A stretch of DNA of 28,453 nucleotides from JBDZUZ01 sp040255445 (GCA_040255445.1 JBDZUZ010000029.1:1-28453); one strand, 5' to 3'; positions 14,485 through 23,434 are shown, counted from the first letter of the stretch. Numbers and translations are program-made. Notes: a model not told the origin generated them from the sequence alone.

Positions 14485-15360
14485 TCAGCCGAGGGCCGCA
14501 GCGCCCGAGATGATTTCGGTCAGCTCGGTCGTGATCTGGGCCTGGCGGGCGCGGTTGAACTTGCGGGTGAGGGCCTTGCCCATCTTGCCGGCGTTGTCGG
14601 TCGCGGCTTTCATCGCGACCATGCGGGCGACGTGCTCGCTGACGATCGCATCGTTGAACGCCTGGAAGAGCATCGAGCGGACCGCGGCGGGGAGGAGGTC
14701 GTTGAGGAGCTCCTCGGCGCTGGGGCTGAACTCGAAGATCGGGGTGGCGCCGCCGGTCGCCTTCTTGGCCTTGCCGGTGGGCTCGGCCTTGAAGGGCAGG
14801 AGCTGCAGGACGGTGGGGACCTGCTTGCCCGCGGAGATATACCGCATGTAGACGACGCGGACGGTGGCGATCTCGCCAGCGAGGAACCGCTCGATGTAGG
14901 TCTCGGCGAGGGCCTTGATCGCCGCGTACTCGGGCTTGTCGCCAAACTGCGTGTGCTGGCGGGTGACGGGGATCTTGGAGAAGCGGAGGAAGCTCAGGCC
15001 CTTCTTGCCGACGAGCTCGATCTCGCCGTTCTTGACCGCCGCGTTGTTGCGGAGCAGCTGCATGAACTGGCGGAGGACAGCGCCGTTGTAGGGGCCGCAG
15101 AGGCCGCGGTCGGAAGTGAGGATGAGGGTGACGTCCTTGCCGGTCTTGGGCTGGCTCAGGAGCGGGTGGCTGGAGTCGCCGAGGCTGTCGCCGAGCTGGC
15201 CGACGAGTTCGAAGAGCGTCTCGGTGTAGGGCTTGCTCGCGGTGGACGCCTGCTGGGCGCGGGCGAACTTGCTCGTCGCGATCATCTGCATCGTTTTGGT
15301 GATGCGGCGGATGTTGGCGACCGCCTTGATGCGCTTCTTGATCTCGCGTGTCTTGGCCAT
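14485..15360 (-). CDS. atpG: ATP synthase F1 gamma subunit
   Basis: A 291-aa protein starting at ATG 15360. The N-terminus MAKTREIKKRIKAVANIRRI with ITKTMQMIATSKFARAQQ is the first central-stalk helix. LILTSDRGLCGPYNGAVLRQ is the conserved middle block, and the C-terminus (AMKAATDNAGKMGKALTRKF, NRARQAQITTELTEIISGAA) is the signature second stalk helix. Gamma rotates inside the alpha3beta3 ring and couples proton flow to ATP synthesis at the inner membrane. Length is normal. Unusually, it is not flanked by atpA or atpD: the nearest upstream gene is an unrelated hydrolase 123 bp away. It appears to have its own promoter (CCGACA, 17 nt, TACACT, then nine bases to the ATG) and no Shine-Dalgarno. 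Confidence 0.95.
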   Translation of the reverse strand: MAKTREIKKRIKAVANIRRITKTMQMIATSKFARAQQASTASKPYTETLFELVGQLGDSLGDSSHPLLSQPKTGKDVTLILTSDRGLCGPYNGAVLRQFMQLLRNNAAVKNGEIELVGKKGLSFLRFSKIPVTRQHTQFGDKPEYAAIKALAETYIERFLAGEIATVRVVYMRYISAGKQVPTVLQLLPFKAEPTGKAKKATGGATPIFEFSPSAEELLNDLLPAAVRSMLFQAFNDAIVSEHVARMVAMKAATDNAGKMGKALTRKFNRARQAQITTELTEIISGAAALG

Positions 15361-15369
15361 AGGGGCGGA

Positions 15370-15398
15370 AGTGTAGCCGGGCGGGGGTGGATTGTCGG
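15370..15398 (-). promoter_or_regulatory. Candidate promoter of atpG, leaderless
   Basis: On the minus strand CCGACA (15398-15393), a 17-nt spacer and TACACT (15375-15370), then nine bases to the ATG. No Shine-Dalgarno lies between, so the transcript would start at or almost at the start codon. Confidence 0.5.
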
Positions 15399-15483
15399 GC
15401 TTGAACGAGCCAGCGCGGTCGACGCGTGGGATGGGGCGCTGGCGCCCGTGGGCGGGCGGTGCAAGCTCTTGCCGGCGGGTGGG

Positions 15484-16365
15484 TTAGGGCGGTGGCCGGA
15501 CTGGTGACTGAACGGGCGCGAGGCCCGTGGTCTGGCCGAGTGTCAGGCCGTCGTAGGCGAGGGCCATCCCGGCGGGGAGCGTGGCGGTTGTCTCGGCGTG
15601 CCCCAGGTCGTGGGCCATGTGCACGAAGTAGGCCTGTTCGGGCTCGCAGCGCTCGGCGATGTTGACCGCCTGGTCGAGCGTCAGGTGGGTGGGGTGGTGG
15701 CGGTGGCGGAGGGCATCGAGGACGAGGGTCTTGAGGCCGCGGAGGCGGGGCCAGGATTCGGGGGGGACGGCGGAGACATCGGTGCAGTAGGCGAGGGGGA
15801 AGGGGGAGCCGGGCGGTTCGACACCGGACTCGGATTCGAAGCGGTAGCCCAGGACCGGGAGGCGGCCGTGGAGGAGACGGATGGGGGTGATCTTGAGGCC
15901 GAAGAGTCGGCGGGGGAGGCCCTGATCGACCTCGCGGGGCTCGATGCGGTGGGCGATCAGGTGGGCGACGAAGGAGTCGTTGACGTTGTGCGCCCGCTCG
16001 AAGATGTGCTTGTAGACGCGGTGGAGGTGTTCGAGGGTGTGGGGCTCGGCGTAGATGTCGATGGGGGATTGCTGGACGGCGTTGAAGCGGCGGACTTCAT
16101 CGAGGCCGAAGGTGTGGTCGACGTGGTTGTGGGTGAAGAGGATGGCATCGCAGCGGCGGAGGCCGAAGCGGAGGGCCTGGGTGCGAAGGTCGGGGCCGGC
16201 GTCGATGAGGATGGTGCGGGGTTGGCCGCGGGGATCGGTGAGGTGGATTGCCGCGGCGGTGCGGAGGCGGTTGTCCTTGGGGTCGGTGCTGAGGCAGACA
16301 GCGCAGTCGCAGCCGATGGTGGGGATGCCCGCGGAGGTGCCGGTGCCGAGGAAGACGAACCGCAT
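15484..16365 (-). CDS. PhnP-like metallo-beta-lactamase-fold hydrolase
   Basis: Start at ATG 16365; a longer frame upstream is antisense to der and rejected. The 293-aa protein opens MRFVFLGTGTSAGIPTIGCD with a Cys-rich CDCAVCLSTDPKDNR, typical of PhnP-type phosphodiesterases that bind an extra structural metal through these Cys. The metal-binding motif THNHVDH follows, then later ligands CTDVS and VHMAHDLGHAE at the C-terminus. Relatives hydrolyse cyclic phosphodiesters (PhnP acts on 5-phosphoribosyl-1,2-cyclic phosphate) or resemble octanoyltransferase-associated hydrolases; the substrate here is not determinable. No phn genes are nearby. It is divergent from der across 118 bp, with a TAACCT hexamer seven bases before the ATG and no Shine-Dalgarno. 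Confidence 0.85.
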   Translation of the reverse strand: MRFVFLGTGTSAGIPTIGCDCAVCLSTDPKDNRLRTAAAIHLTDPRGQPRTILIDAGPDLRTQALRFGLRRCDAILFTHNHVDHTFGLDEVRRFNAVQQSPIDIYAEPHTLEHLHRVYKHIFERAHNVNDSFVAHLIAHRIEPREVDQGLPRRLFGLKITPIRLLHGRLPVLGYRFESESGVEPPGSPFPLAYCTDVSAVPPESWPRLRGLKTLVLDALRHRHHPTHLTLDQAVNIAERCEPEQAYFVHMAHDLGHAETTATLPAGMALAYDGLTLGQTTGLAPVQSPVRPPP

Positions 16366-16372
16366 CGGGTGG

Positions 16373-16378
16373 AGGTTA
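16373..16378 (-). promoter_or_regulatory. Candidate -10 box of the PhnP-like gene (leaderless start)
   Basis: TAACCT on the minus strand, seven bases before the ATG at 16365, no Shine-Dalgarno and no convincing -35. Confidence 0.38.
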
Positions 16379-16467
16379 GGTGCGGGGGGCGGGAGCGGAA
16401 GGCGGGGCGGGCGTATCCGCAAGGGCCGGGGCGATTTAGGCGGCGTGATCTGGGCGAGCAGGTTCCC

Positions 16468-16473
16468 TAGAGT
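16468..16473 (+). promoter_or_regulatory. Candidate -10 box of der (near-leaderless start)
   Basis: TAGAGT followed by ten bases and the ATG at 16484, with no Shine-Dalgarno. A start 6-7 bases downstream would leave a leader of at most a few bases. Confidence 0.38.
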
Positions 16474-16483
16474 CACGGTTCCT

Positions 16484-18124
16484 ATGCCTATTCCCCGCGT
16501 TGCCATCGTCGGCCGGCCCAATGTCGGCAAGTCGTCCCTCATGAACATGCTCGCGGGGGCGAAGGTGTCGATCGTCGATCCCACGCCGGGCGTGACCCGG
16601 GACCGTGTGTCGGCGATCGTCGACCTCGAGCACTCCGAGCAGGATGGGCCCAAGAAGGTCGCCGAGTTCATCGATACCGGCGGGTTCGGGGTGTACACGG
16701 CCGAGGGGGCGCGGTACGACGAGATCGGCGCGGACCTGGCGACGCTGACCGAGAGCATCGAAGCGCAGATCGCGCAGGCGGTCGAGACCGCCGACCTGGT
16801 GCTCTTCTGCATCGATGTGCAGCAGGGGATCACGCCGATCGATGAGGAGATCGCGCGGCAGCTTCGCGAGGGGCGGTACGCGAAGGGCGGGAACCGCGCC
16901 AAGGGCGAGCATCGGCGGACGCCGCCGGTGCAGATCGTGGCGACCAAGACCGATGGGCCCAAGTGGGAACTGCACGCGCTGGAGCTCTCAGCGCTGGGGT
17001 TCGGCGAGCCCTTGATGTGCTCGGCGATGAACAACTACCTGCGGCGGGCGTTCGTTGATGCGATGTACGAGTTGCTGCCGGAGAATGTCGAAGAGGAGCA
17101 GGACGCGAAGGCGGACCTCCTGCTCGCGATCGTGGGCAAGCGCAACGCGGGCAAGAGCACGCTGGTGAACACGCTGGCGGGCGAGCCGCGGATGATCGTC
17201 TCGGAGATCGCGGGCACGACGAGGGACGCGGTCGATGTGAAGTTCGAGATGGACGGCCGGACGATGATCGCGATCGACACCGCCGGGCACCGCCGCAAGA
17301 AGAGCTTCCAGAACATGGTCGAGCACTTCGCCTTCGACCGCGTGCAGCGGTCGATCGAGCGGGCGGATGTGGTGATCCTCTTGCTCGATGGCACGGACCC
17401 GATCAGCCAGGTGGATGAGCAGCTGGCTGCGCTCATTCAGAAGGCGTACAAGCCGGTCATCATCGTGGTGAACAAGTGGGATCTCATCGAGGGCCGCAAC
17501 GACCCCAAGGGCCGGCCGGTCACGACCAAGACCTACGAGAAGTATGTGCGGAACGAGTTGCGGGCGCTGCACTTCGCGCCCATCGCTTTCATGTCGGGCG
17601 AGAAGGGCGAGAATGTGCGGGCGACGGTGGAGCTCGCCTTCGAGCTCAAGCAGCAGGCGGCGGAGCGCGTGACGACGGGCAAGCTGAACCGCTTGATCCG
17701 CGGCATCCTCGAGACGCGGGGCCCGACGGACACGAAAGGCACGCAGGCGAAGGTGTACTATGTGGCGCAGACGGGCGTCGAGCCGCCGACGATCACGATG
17801 GTGGTCAACCACCCCGAGCTCTTCCGGCCCAATTACATGCGCTTCCTGATGAACCGCTTCCGCGAGGAGCTGCCGTTCGAGGAAGTGCCGGTGCGGCTGG
17901 TGGTGCGGGCGCGGCGTCAGCGCGGCGCCGACGACCTCGCGGACCGGGGCGAGGGCGAGCCCGAGCGGATCGTCCGCGGCAAGAAGGGGGCGGTGCCGAC
18001 CTCGCGTGCGCCGGAGATCGTGGAGGGTGACGAGGAACTGCTCAGCGACGAGTTCTCGGAGGTGTTTGATCTCGAGACGCTGAGTGATGATGCTGAGGAT
18101 TATTTTGATGAGCCGAAGGGTTGA
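16484..18124 (+). CDS. der: Ribosome-associated double GTPase Der (EngA)
   Basis: Start at ATG 16484 (MPIPRVAIVGRPNVGKSSLM); the longer upstream frame is antisense to the PhnP-like gene. At 546 aa it exceeds the usual 440-490. Domain 1 has GRPNVGKS, the switch TPGVTRD, DTGG and TKTD in place of the usual NKxD. Domain 2 has GKRNAGKS, GTTRD, DTAGHRRK and NKWD. The C-terminal KH-like domain follows (TGKLNRLIRGILETRGP, AKVYYVAQTGVEPPTITMVV, YMRFLMNRFREELPFEEVPV). Der acts in 50S ribosome assembly and is usually essential. Additions are a basic insert in domain 1 (GGNRAKGEHRRTPP) before the TKTD strand and a strongly acidic roughly 50-residue tail ending the protein. Confidence 0.96.
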   Translation: MPIPRVAIVGRPNVGKSSLMNMLAGAKVSIVDPTPGVTRDRVSAIVDLEHSEQDGPKKVAEFIDTGGFGVYTAEGARYDEIGADLATLTESIEAQIAQAVETADLVLFCIDVQQGITPIDEEIARQLREGRYAKGGNRAKGEHRRTPPVQIVATKTDGPKWELHALELSALGFGEPLMCSAMNNYLRRAFVDAMYELLPENVEEEQDAKADLLLAIVGKRNAGKSTLVNTLAGEPRMIVSEIAGTTRDAVDVKFEMDGRTMIAIDTAGHRRKKSFQNMVEHFAFDRVQRSIERADVVILLLDGTDPISQVDEQLAALIQKAYKPVIIVVNKWDLIEGRNDPKGRPVTTKTYEKYVRNELRALHFAPIAFMSGEKGENVRATVELAFELKQQAAERVTTGKLNRLIRGILETRGPTDTKGTQAKVYYVAQTGVEPPTITMVVNHPELFRPNYMRFLMNRFREELPFEEVPVRLVVRARRQRGADDLADRGEGEPERIVRGKKGAVPTSRAPEIVEGDEELLSDEFSEVFDLETLSDDAEDYFDEPKG

Positions 18125-18205
18125 GAAGCTGACAGCTTACAACTTACAGCTCACATCGGAAAACGTAAAGCGTAAAGCGTAAAGCGGGCATGTTGCCGGT
18201 GGGTG

Positions 18206-18226
18206 CCGCCACGCTTGGTGTGGCGG
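18206..18226. repeat. REP-like palindrome, first copy
   Basis: CCGCCACGC-TTG-GTGTGGCGG forms a nine-pair stem with one G-U pair and a three-base loop. It shares the CCACGC core with the two copies downstream and is the most diverged of the three. Confidence 0.55.
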
Positions 18227-18266
18227 GTGGGGCGTCGGGAGTTGAGCTGGGCGGTTGCACGTTCGC

Positions 18267-18298
18267 CCCCACGCGGAGCGTGGCGGTACCCAAGGCAG
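18267..18298. repeat. REP-like palindrome, second copy
   Basis: CCACGC-GGA-GCGTGG hairpin followed by CGGTACCCAAGGCAG. It matches the next copy at 30 of 32 positions and is spaced 38 bp from it. Confidence 0.7.
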
Positions 18299-18304
18299 AA
18301 GGCA

Positions 18305-18336
18305 CCCCACGCGGAGCGTGGGGGTACCCAGGGCAG
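18305..18336. repeat. REP-like palindrome, third copy
   Basis: CCCCACGC-GGA-GCGTGGGG hairpin (eight pairs) followed by GTACCCAGGGCAG. The CCCACGCGGAGCGTGGG core is a type of short extragenic palindrome that I recall as frequent in varied bacterial genomes. Confidence 0.7.
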
Positions 18337-18416
18337 CGGCAGAAAGCGTCCGCCGCGGCGACATGTCCGCTGTACGTTGTACGCTTTCCGCTTTGTCCGA
18401 AGTCAGCTGTGAGCTT

Positions 18417-20006
18417 TCACACCCCGTACACAGCCTTCGCGCGTGAACTCAAGTGCCGCAGCAGCGGCTCGGCCGACAGCGGCTTGCCGGTGACCTTCTT
18501 GCAGAGTTCGGCGGCGCGGTAGCGCTTGCCGTGCTTGTGGATTTTGTCGCGGAGCCACTCGCGGAGCTGGCCGAACTCGCCCTTGGCCATCTGGTCTTCG
18601 AGGTCGGGGATCTCGGTGAGGATCGTCTCCCAGAACTGCGCGGAGTAGAGGTTGCCGAGGGTGTAGGTCGGGAAGTAGCCGATCAGGCCGAAGGACCAGT
18701 GGACATCCTGCAGGCAGCCTCGGCGGTCGTCGGGGACTTTGACGCCCAGGTAGGACTTGTACTTCTCGTTCCATGCGCCCGGCAGGTCCTTGACCGCCAG
18801 GTCGCCGTGCAGCAGAGCCCGCTCGAGTTCGAAGCGGATCATGACGTGCATGTTGTACGTGCCCTCATCGGCCTCGACGCGGATGAAGCTGGGGCTGGTG
18901 GTGTTCACCGCGGCGAACATTTCATTGACGGTGACGCCCTTGAGCGCGCCGTCGAACGCCTTGTTGGCGCGGGGCAGGGCCCACTTCCAGAAGGGCTTGC
19001 TCCGGCCGACGAAGTTCTCCCACATGCGGCTCTGGCTCTCGTGGATGCCCAGCGAGATCGAATCGCCGAGCGGCGTGCCGAAGTGGCCGGGCTTCTTGCC
19101 GCTGCCGAGCTTTGGCAGACCCTGCTCGTAGAGGCCGTGGCCCGCTTCGTGCATGGTGCCGTAGAGGGCATCGGTGAACTTCTCGCCGCGGTAGCGGGTG
19201 GTGAGGCGCGTGTCGCCTGGGGCCATGCCGCTACAGAAGGGGTGCGTGGTGACATCGAGGCGGCCGGCATCGAGATCGAAGTGGATGGCCTTGAGGATCT
19301 GCAGGCCGAACTCGTGCTGCAGCTTCGGGTCGACCTTCACCTCGATGCACGATGTATCGATCTTTTTCCCGCTCTTTGCGACGCGGCCGATCAGGTCGGT
19401 GAGGCGCTCGCGGAGGGGTGTGAAGATCGATTCGACCTCGCGGGCGGTCATGCCCGGCTCGTACTCATCGAGCAGCGCATCGTACAACTCGCCGCCGGAC
19501 TTGCCTTCCTTGTGGGCTCCGTAGCACTCGGCCTTCTGCCGCGAGAGGCTCATCATGCGGTCGAGCCAGGGGGCGAAGCTCTTGAAGTCGTTGTTGGCGC
19601 GGGCGTGCTTCCAGACTTCCTGCGCCTGGCTGCCGACCTTGGCGAGTTCGGCGACGAGGGAGCCGGGGAGCTTGGTTGCGAGGTCGTAATCGCGGCGCAT
19701 CTCGCGGATGTTCCGCGCGGTCTCGCTGGATTCCTTGCCGACGAGTGACTGGTCCGCCTCGCACGCCTTGAGCAGTTCGCCGATGCGCTTGCTGGTCATG
19801 CGTTCGTGGACGAGTTCGGCGAGCATCGACTGCTGCTCGGCGCGGTGCTCGGCGCCCGCGGCGGGCATGTAGGTTTCCTGGTCCCAGTTGAGCAAGGCGT
19901 TGACCGAGCCGAGTACGGAGGCGTTGCGGACGAGGCCGCAGAGTTCGGTGTAGGCATCGGCTTTGGCGGGCTTGGCGGCCTTGGGCTCTTTGGTCGCTGC
20001 GGGCAT
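18417..20006 (-). CDS. M32 family metallocarboxypeptidase (carboxypeptidase Taq type)
   Basis: Start at ATG 20006 with AGGGAG eight bases upstream. The 529-aa length is typical. The zinc motif HEAGH is at residues 286-290 (LYGTMHEAGHGLYEQGLP) with the third ligand Glu in GIHESQSRMWENF (E323). Other family blocks are present: THPFCSGMAPGDTRLTTRY, SFIRVEADEGTYNMHVMIRF and SFGLIGYFPTYTLGNLYSAQ. The enzyme removes C-terminal residues from peptides with broad specificity, in the cytoplasm (no signal peptide). The N-terminus has a short Lys/Ala/Pro-rich extension. It is the upstream-ending partner of pdxA on the same strand but 145 bp apart, so co-transcription is uncertain. Its stop codon lies inside the right arm of the repeat element. 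Confidence 0.95.
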   Translation of the reverse strand: MPAATKEPKAAKPAKADAYTELCGLVRNASVLGSVNALLNWDQETYMPAAGAEHRAEQQSMLAELVHERMTSKRIGELLKACEADQSLVGKESSETARNIREMRRDYDLATKLPGSLVAELAKVGSQAQEVWKHARANNDFKSFAPWLDRMMSLSRQKAECYGAHKEGKSGGELYDALLDEYEPGMTAREVESIFTPLRERLTDLIGRVAKSGKKIDTSCIEVKVDPKLQHEFGLQILKAIHFDLDAGRLDVTTHPFCSGMAPGDTRLTTRYRGEKFTDALYGTMHEAGHGLYEQGLPKLGSGKKPGHFGTPLGDSISLGIHESQSRMWENFVGRSKPFWKWALPRANKAFDGALKGVTVNEMFAAVNTTSPSFIRVEADEGTYNMHVMIRFELERALLHGDLAVKDLPGAWNEKYKSYLGVKVPDDRRGCLQDVHWSFGLIGYFPTYTLGNLYSAQFWETILTEIPDLEDQMAKGEFGQLREWLRDKIHKHGKRYRAAELCKKVTGKPLSAEPLLRHLSSRAKAVYGV

Positions 20007-20057
20007 TTGGTCAACTCCCTCACGGAATCGAGAATCTGGATTGAGCGGATGAATCGG

Positions 20058-20071
20058 CCGGCGAACGCCGG
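20058..20071 (-). terminator. Candidate hairpin downstream of pdxA
   Basis: CCGGCG-TT-CGCCGG on the minus strand, about 80 bp after the pdxA stop and before the M32 start. It has no U-tract; the rest of the 145-bp gap holds nothing else recognisable. Confidence 0.3.
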
Positions 20072-20151
20072 GGTGGTCATCCTACTGGATGCGCGGGATC
20101 GCGGGAAACGCGGCCGGTTGCGGGGCTGTTCTCACGCCGCGGGAGCGGGAA

Positions 20152-21294
20152 TCACGCGTGACGCCGGGCCGCCGCGGCGGTGATCGCGAGCTCGACCGCG
20201 GCCTTGAACGAGCCCGGGTCGGCGGTGTTCTGCCCCGCGATGTCGAAGGCGGTGCCGTGATCGGGGCTGGTGCGGATGATCGGCAGGCCCACGGTCATGT
20301 TCACCGCGCGGTCCCAGGCGAGGGTCTTGAGGGGCGCGAGGCCCTGATCGTGGTACATCGCGACGATGAGGTCGAACTCGGCGGAGCGGCCGGGATACGC
20401 GAGGCCGCGGCGGAAGATGGTGTCGGCGGGGAAGGGGCCTGAGGCGTCGATGCCCTCGGCTTTGGCGAGATCGATCGCGGGGGCGATGGTGTCGCGGTCT
20501 TCGCTGCCGATGAGGCCGGCTTCGCCGGCGTGCGGGTTCAGACCGCAGACGGCCAGCCGCGGCGCGGGCACGCCGAGATCGCGCATCGCGGCCGCGCCCA
20601 GGCGGATGGTCGTGAGAACGCGGTCTTTGGTGAGCGCGGCGGGGACTTTGCTGATGGGGATGTGGACCGTGGCGAGGATGACGTTGATTCCCGGGCGCGG
20701 CGCGTGGGGATCCGCCAGCGGCGGGGCGTGGAACATCATCGCGAAGTTGGTCACGCCGCAGCGCTCGGCGAGGAGTTCGGTGTGACCTGGGAACCGCGTG
20801 TGCCCGGCGAGGGCCCAGGCTTCCTTCGAGATCGGGCCGGTGACGATGCCGTCGGCGTGGTGGGGGTGGTCGCGGGGCGTGAGGGCCGCGGCGATGGCGT
20901 CTTCGACGAAGCGGTAGCTGAGGGTGCCGCCGGCGGCATCGGGGCGGCGGGGGTAGTCCGCCGCGGCGGATTCGTAGTTGATGAGCAGGGCATCGTCGTC
21001 GCCGGGGGTGCGGACGCGGCCTGACTCGGCCTCGACCGCCCACCAGAAGCGGTCGATCCCCGCCCGCGCGGCGGCGGATTCGATCGCGGAGCGGACGCCG
21101 TAGATCCGGAAGCGTGCTTTGCGGCGAAGAGCGGGGTCGGCGAGGGTCTTGACGATGATCTCGGGGCCGATGCCGCCGGGATCGCCCATGGAAACGGCGA
21201 TGGCGGGGCGTGAGGCCCCGGTTCCGGCTGGAGTTCCAGCCGTGCTTGGAACGGGGTTGGCGGCGGCGGAAGGGTGACTCGGTGGTGTTCCCAC
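20152..21294 (-). CDS. pdxA: 4-hydroxythreonine-4-phosphate dehydrogenase
   Basis: Start at GTG 21294, the only start codon between the catalytic domain and the divergent promoter region; the longer open frame is antisense to the ABC gene. The 380-aa protein has a roughly 35-residue Pro/Ala-rich leader, then AIAVSMGDPGGIGPEIIVKT, the family signature. Further blocks are ILATVHIPISKVPAAL, AVCGLNPHAGEAGLIGSED, AMYHDQGLAPLKTLAW with metal-binding His, and VGLPIIRTSPDHGTAFDIAG. PdxA oxidises 4-phosphohydroxy-L-threonine for pyridoxal 5'-phosphate synthesis in the DXP-dependent route. TACCAT lies six bases before the GTG, with no Shine-Dalgarno. Confidence 0.93.
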   Translation of the reverse strand: MGTPPSHPSAAANPVPSTAGTPAGTGASRPAIAVSMGDPGGIGPEIIVKTLADPALRRKARFRIYGVRSAIESAAARAGIDRFWWAVEAESGRVRTPGDDDALLINYESAAADYPRRPDAAGGTLSYRFVEDAIAAALTPRDHPHHADGIVTGPISKEAWALAGHTRFPGHTELLAERCGVTNFAMMFHAPPLADPHAPRPGINVILATVHIPISKVPAALTKDRVLTTIRLGAAAMRDLGVPAPRLAVCGLNPHAGEAGLIGSEDRDTIAPAIDLAKAEGIDASGPFPADTIFRRGLAYPGRSAEFDLIVAMYHDQGLAPLKTLAWDRAVNMTVGLPIIRTSPDHGTAFDIAGQNTADPGSFKAAVELAITAAAARRHA

Positions 21295-21300
21295 GGTTCG

Positions 21301-21306
21301 ATGGTA
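21301..21306 (-). promoter_or_regulatory. Candidate -10 box of pdxA (leaderless start)
   Basis: TACCAT on the minus strand, six bases before the GTG at 21294. The overlapping plus-strand TACCCT (21305-21310) could serve the divergent ABC gene, though neither has a good -35. Confidence 0.4.
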
Positions 21307-21372
21307 CCCTGTGCCGTTCGGGGCCCGCCGCGATCGCGGGTGAAGCAGTCCTTTCTTGATGCGCGGAGCACG

Positions 21373-22506
<1,134 letters not shown>

Positions 22507-22581
22507 GCGGCCGAGTTGTCACGGGTTGGCGGCCGCGGCATCGGATCAGGTGAGGAACGCGCAACGCAAGGAACCGAGCGG

Positions 22582-23340
22582 ATGCCGGAGCGGCAGAGCA
22601 AATCTAGTGCGACCGACGCATCGTCCGCGGCGAGCCCGGCGTCCTCCGGCGGCGCGGCGAAGGACGGGGGCAAGAACCTTCCCGCCCCGCCCAAATCGCG
22701 TAGGAAGGCCGGCGGCGATGTGCCGCACACCTCCGCGCTGGGCATGGCCCCGGTGCAGCACGGCGGCTCGCTCGAACAGGTCGCCGTTGCCCGCGAGCTC
22801 TTCTGGCACAACGTGATGCGGGAGATGCTGACCTCGCTCTCGATCCTGTCCGCCGGCGGCGGTGACCAGGGCGAGGGGGACGACAACATCCTCGACGGCC
22901 GGCTCGCTGTGATCACCCAGTTGGGGCAGCGGATCCCGATCGCCTCGGTCTACCCCCTCTTTGCCTGCGGCATGAACACCGGCGATGAACGCGACCGGAG
23001 CCTGGCCGAGGCGGTCGAGTGCACGGTTTTTCAGATCGAGACGCCGGCGGGGGAGGTCTTCACGCTTCCGCTTCACGAGATCCGCACCTTTCACAGCCTG
23101 ACCGAGCAGCTCATGGAGCGGCTCCGGCAGTCGGCCGCGGCTCAGTCGCACAGCGATCAGGCGGGGGAGCCGTTCGGGTTCGCGGCGTACACCTCGCTGG
23201 CCCGCAAGGCCCGAGAAACGCCCGACCCGTACTACCCGGCTCCTCAGGCCGAGGGTGATGGGAACCCGACCGACGACGGCGGCATCGAAGAGATCGAGAC
23301 CCCGGTGATCACCGGGCCGGTCCCCCCGGAAGCGGACTGA
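22582..23340 (+). CDS. Hypothetical protein
   Basis: A 252-aa product from ATG 22582, with AAGGA about nine bases upstream; a TTG at 22516 would add 22 weak residues. The first roughly 60 residues are Ser/Ala/Gly-rich and probably disordered. A conserved-looking central domain follows (QVAVARELFWHNVMREMLTS, RLAVITQLGQRIPIASVYPL, VECTVFQIETPAGEVFTLPL, HEIRTFHSLTEQLMERL), and the C-terminus is acidic and Pro-rich (EEIETPVITGPVPPEAD). There is no signal peptide, membrane helix or catalytic motif. I do not recognise the family. It sits 75 bp after the ABC ATPase gene and 94 bp before the glycosyltransferase gene, all on one strand. Confidence 0.7.
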   Translation: MPERQSKSSATDASSAASPASSGGAAKDGGKNLPAPPKSRRKAGGDVPHTSALGMAPVQHGGSLEQVAVARELFWHNVMREMLTSLSILSAGGGDQGEGDDNILDGRLAVITQLGQRIPIASVYPLFACGMNTGDERDRSLAEAVECTVFQIETPAGEVFTLPLHEIRTFHSLTEQLMERLRQSAAAQSHSDQAGEPFGFAAYTSLARKARETPDPYYPAPQAEGDGNPTDDGGIEEIETPVITGPVPPEAD

Positions 23341-23434
23341 AGCCGCGGGCCGGGAAACCAGAACCCCTCTGTCCGCGAAGTGCCGACATTCCCCCTCAAT
23401 GATCTCGCCCGCGACGCCGGGCCGAGGACCACCC

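Larger units (their letters stand above)
18126..18420. repeat. Intergenic repeat element with imperfect inverted terminal repeats
   Basis: This roughly 295-bp stretch fills the whole gap between der and the M32 peptidase gene and looks unlike its surroundings, being richer in A/T at both ends. The left arm (about 18130-18193) and right arm (about 18361-18415) are imperfect inverted copies: both read, outside to inside, a CTTACAGCT/CTCACAGCT-like segment, TCGGA, several AAAGCG units and GCGGRCATGT. The left arm holds CGTAAAG three times in tandem (18164-18184). Between the arms are three palindromes. No reading frame with credible protein features is present. The shape suggests a non-autonomous, MITE- or REPIN-like repeat. 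Its right edge includes the M32 stop codon. Confidence 0.6.

Noticed and set aside
14129..14851. A 240-codon plus-strand frame spanning the convergent gap into atpG
   Set aside because: It overlaps the lipoprotein gene in another frame, the hairpins and the antisense of atpG; no domain is present.
15434..15447. GGGCGC-TG-GCGCCC palindrome after the PhnP-like gene
   Set aside because: The stem is short, the loop two bases, and no U-tract follows on either strand; in such G+C-rich DNA it is expected by chance.
18453..19748. A 431-codon plus-strand frame antisense to the M32 peptidase gene
   Set aside because: The sense strand encodes an unmistakable HEAGH metallopeptidase; the antisense product has no recognisable features.
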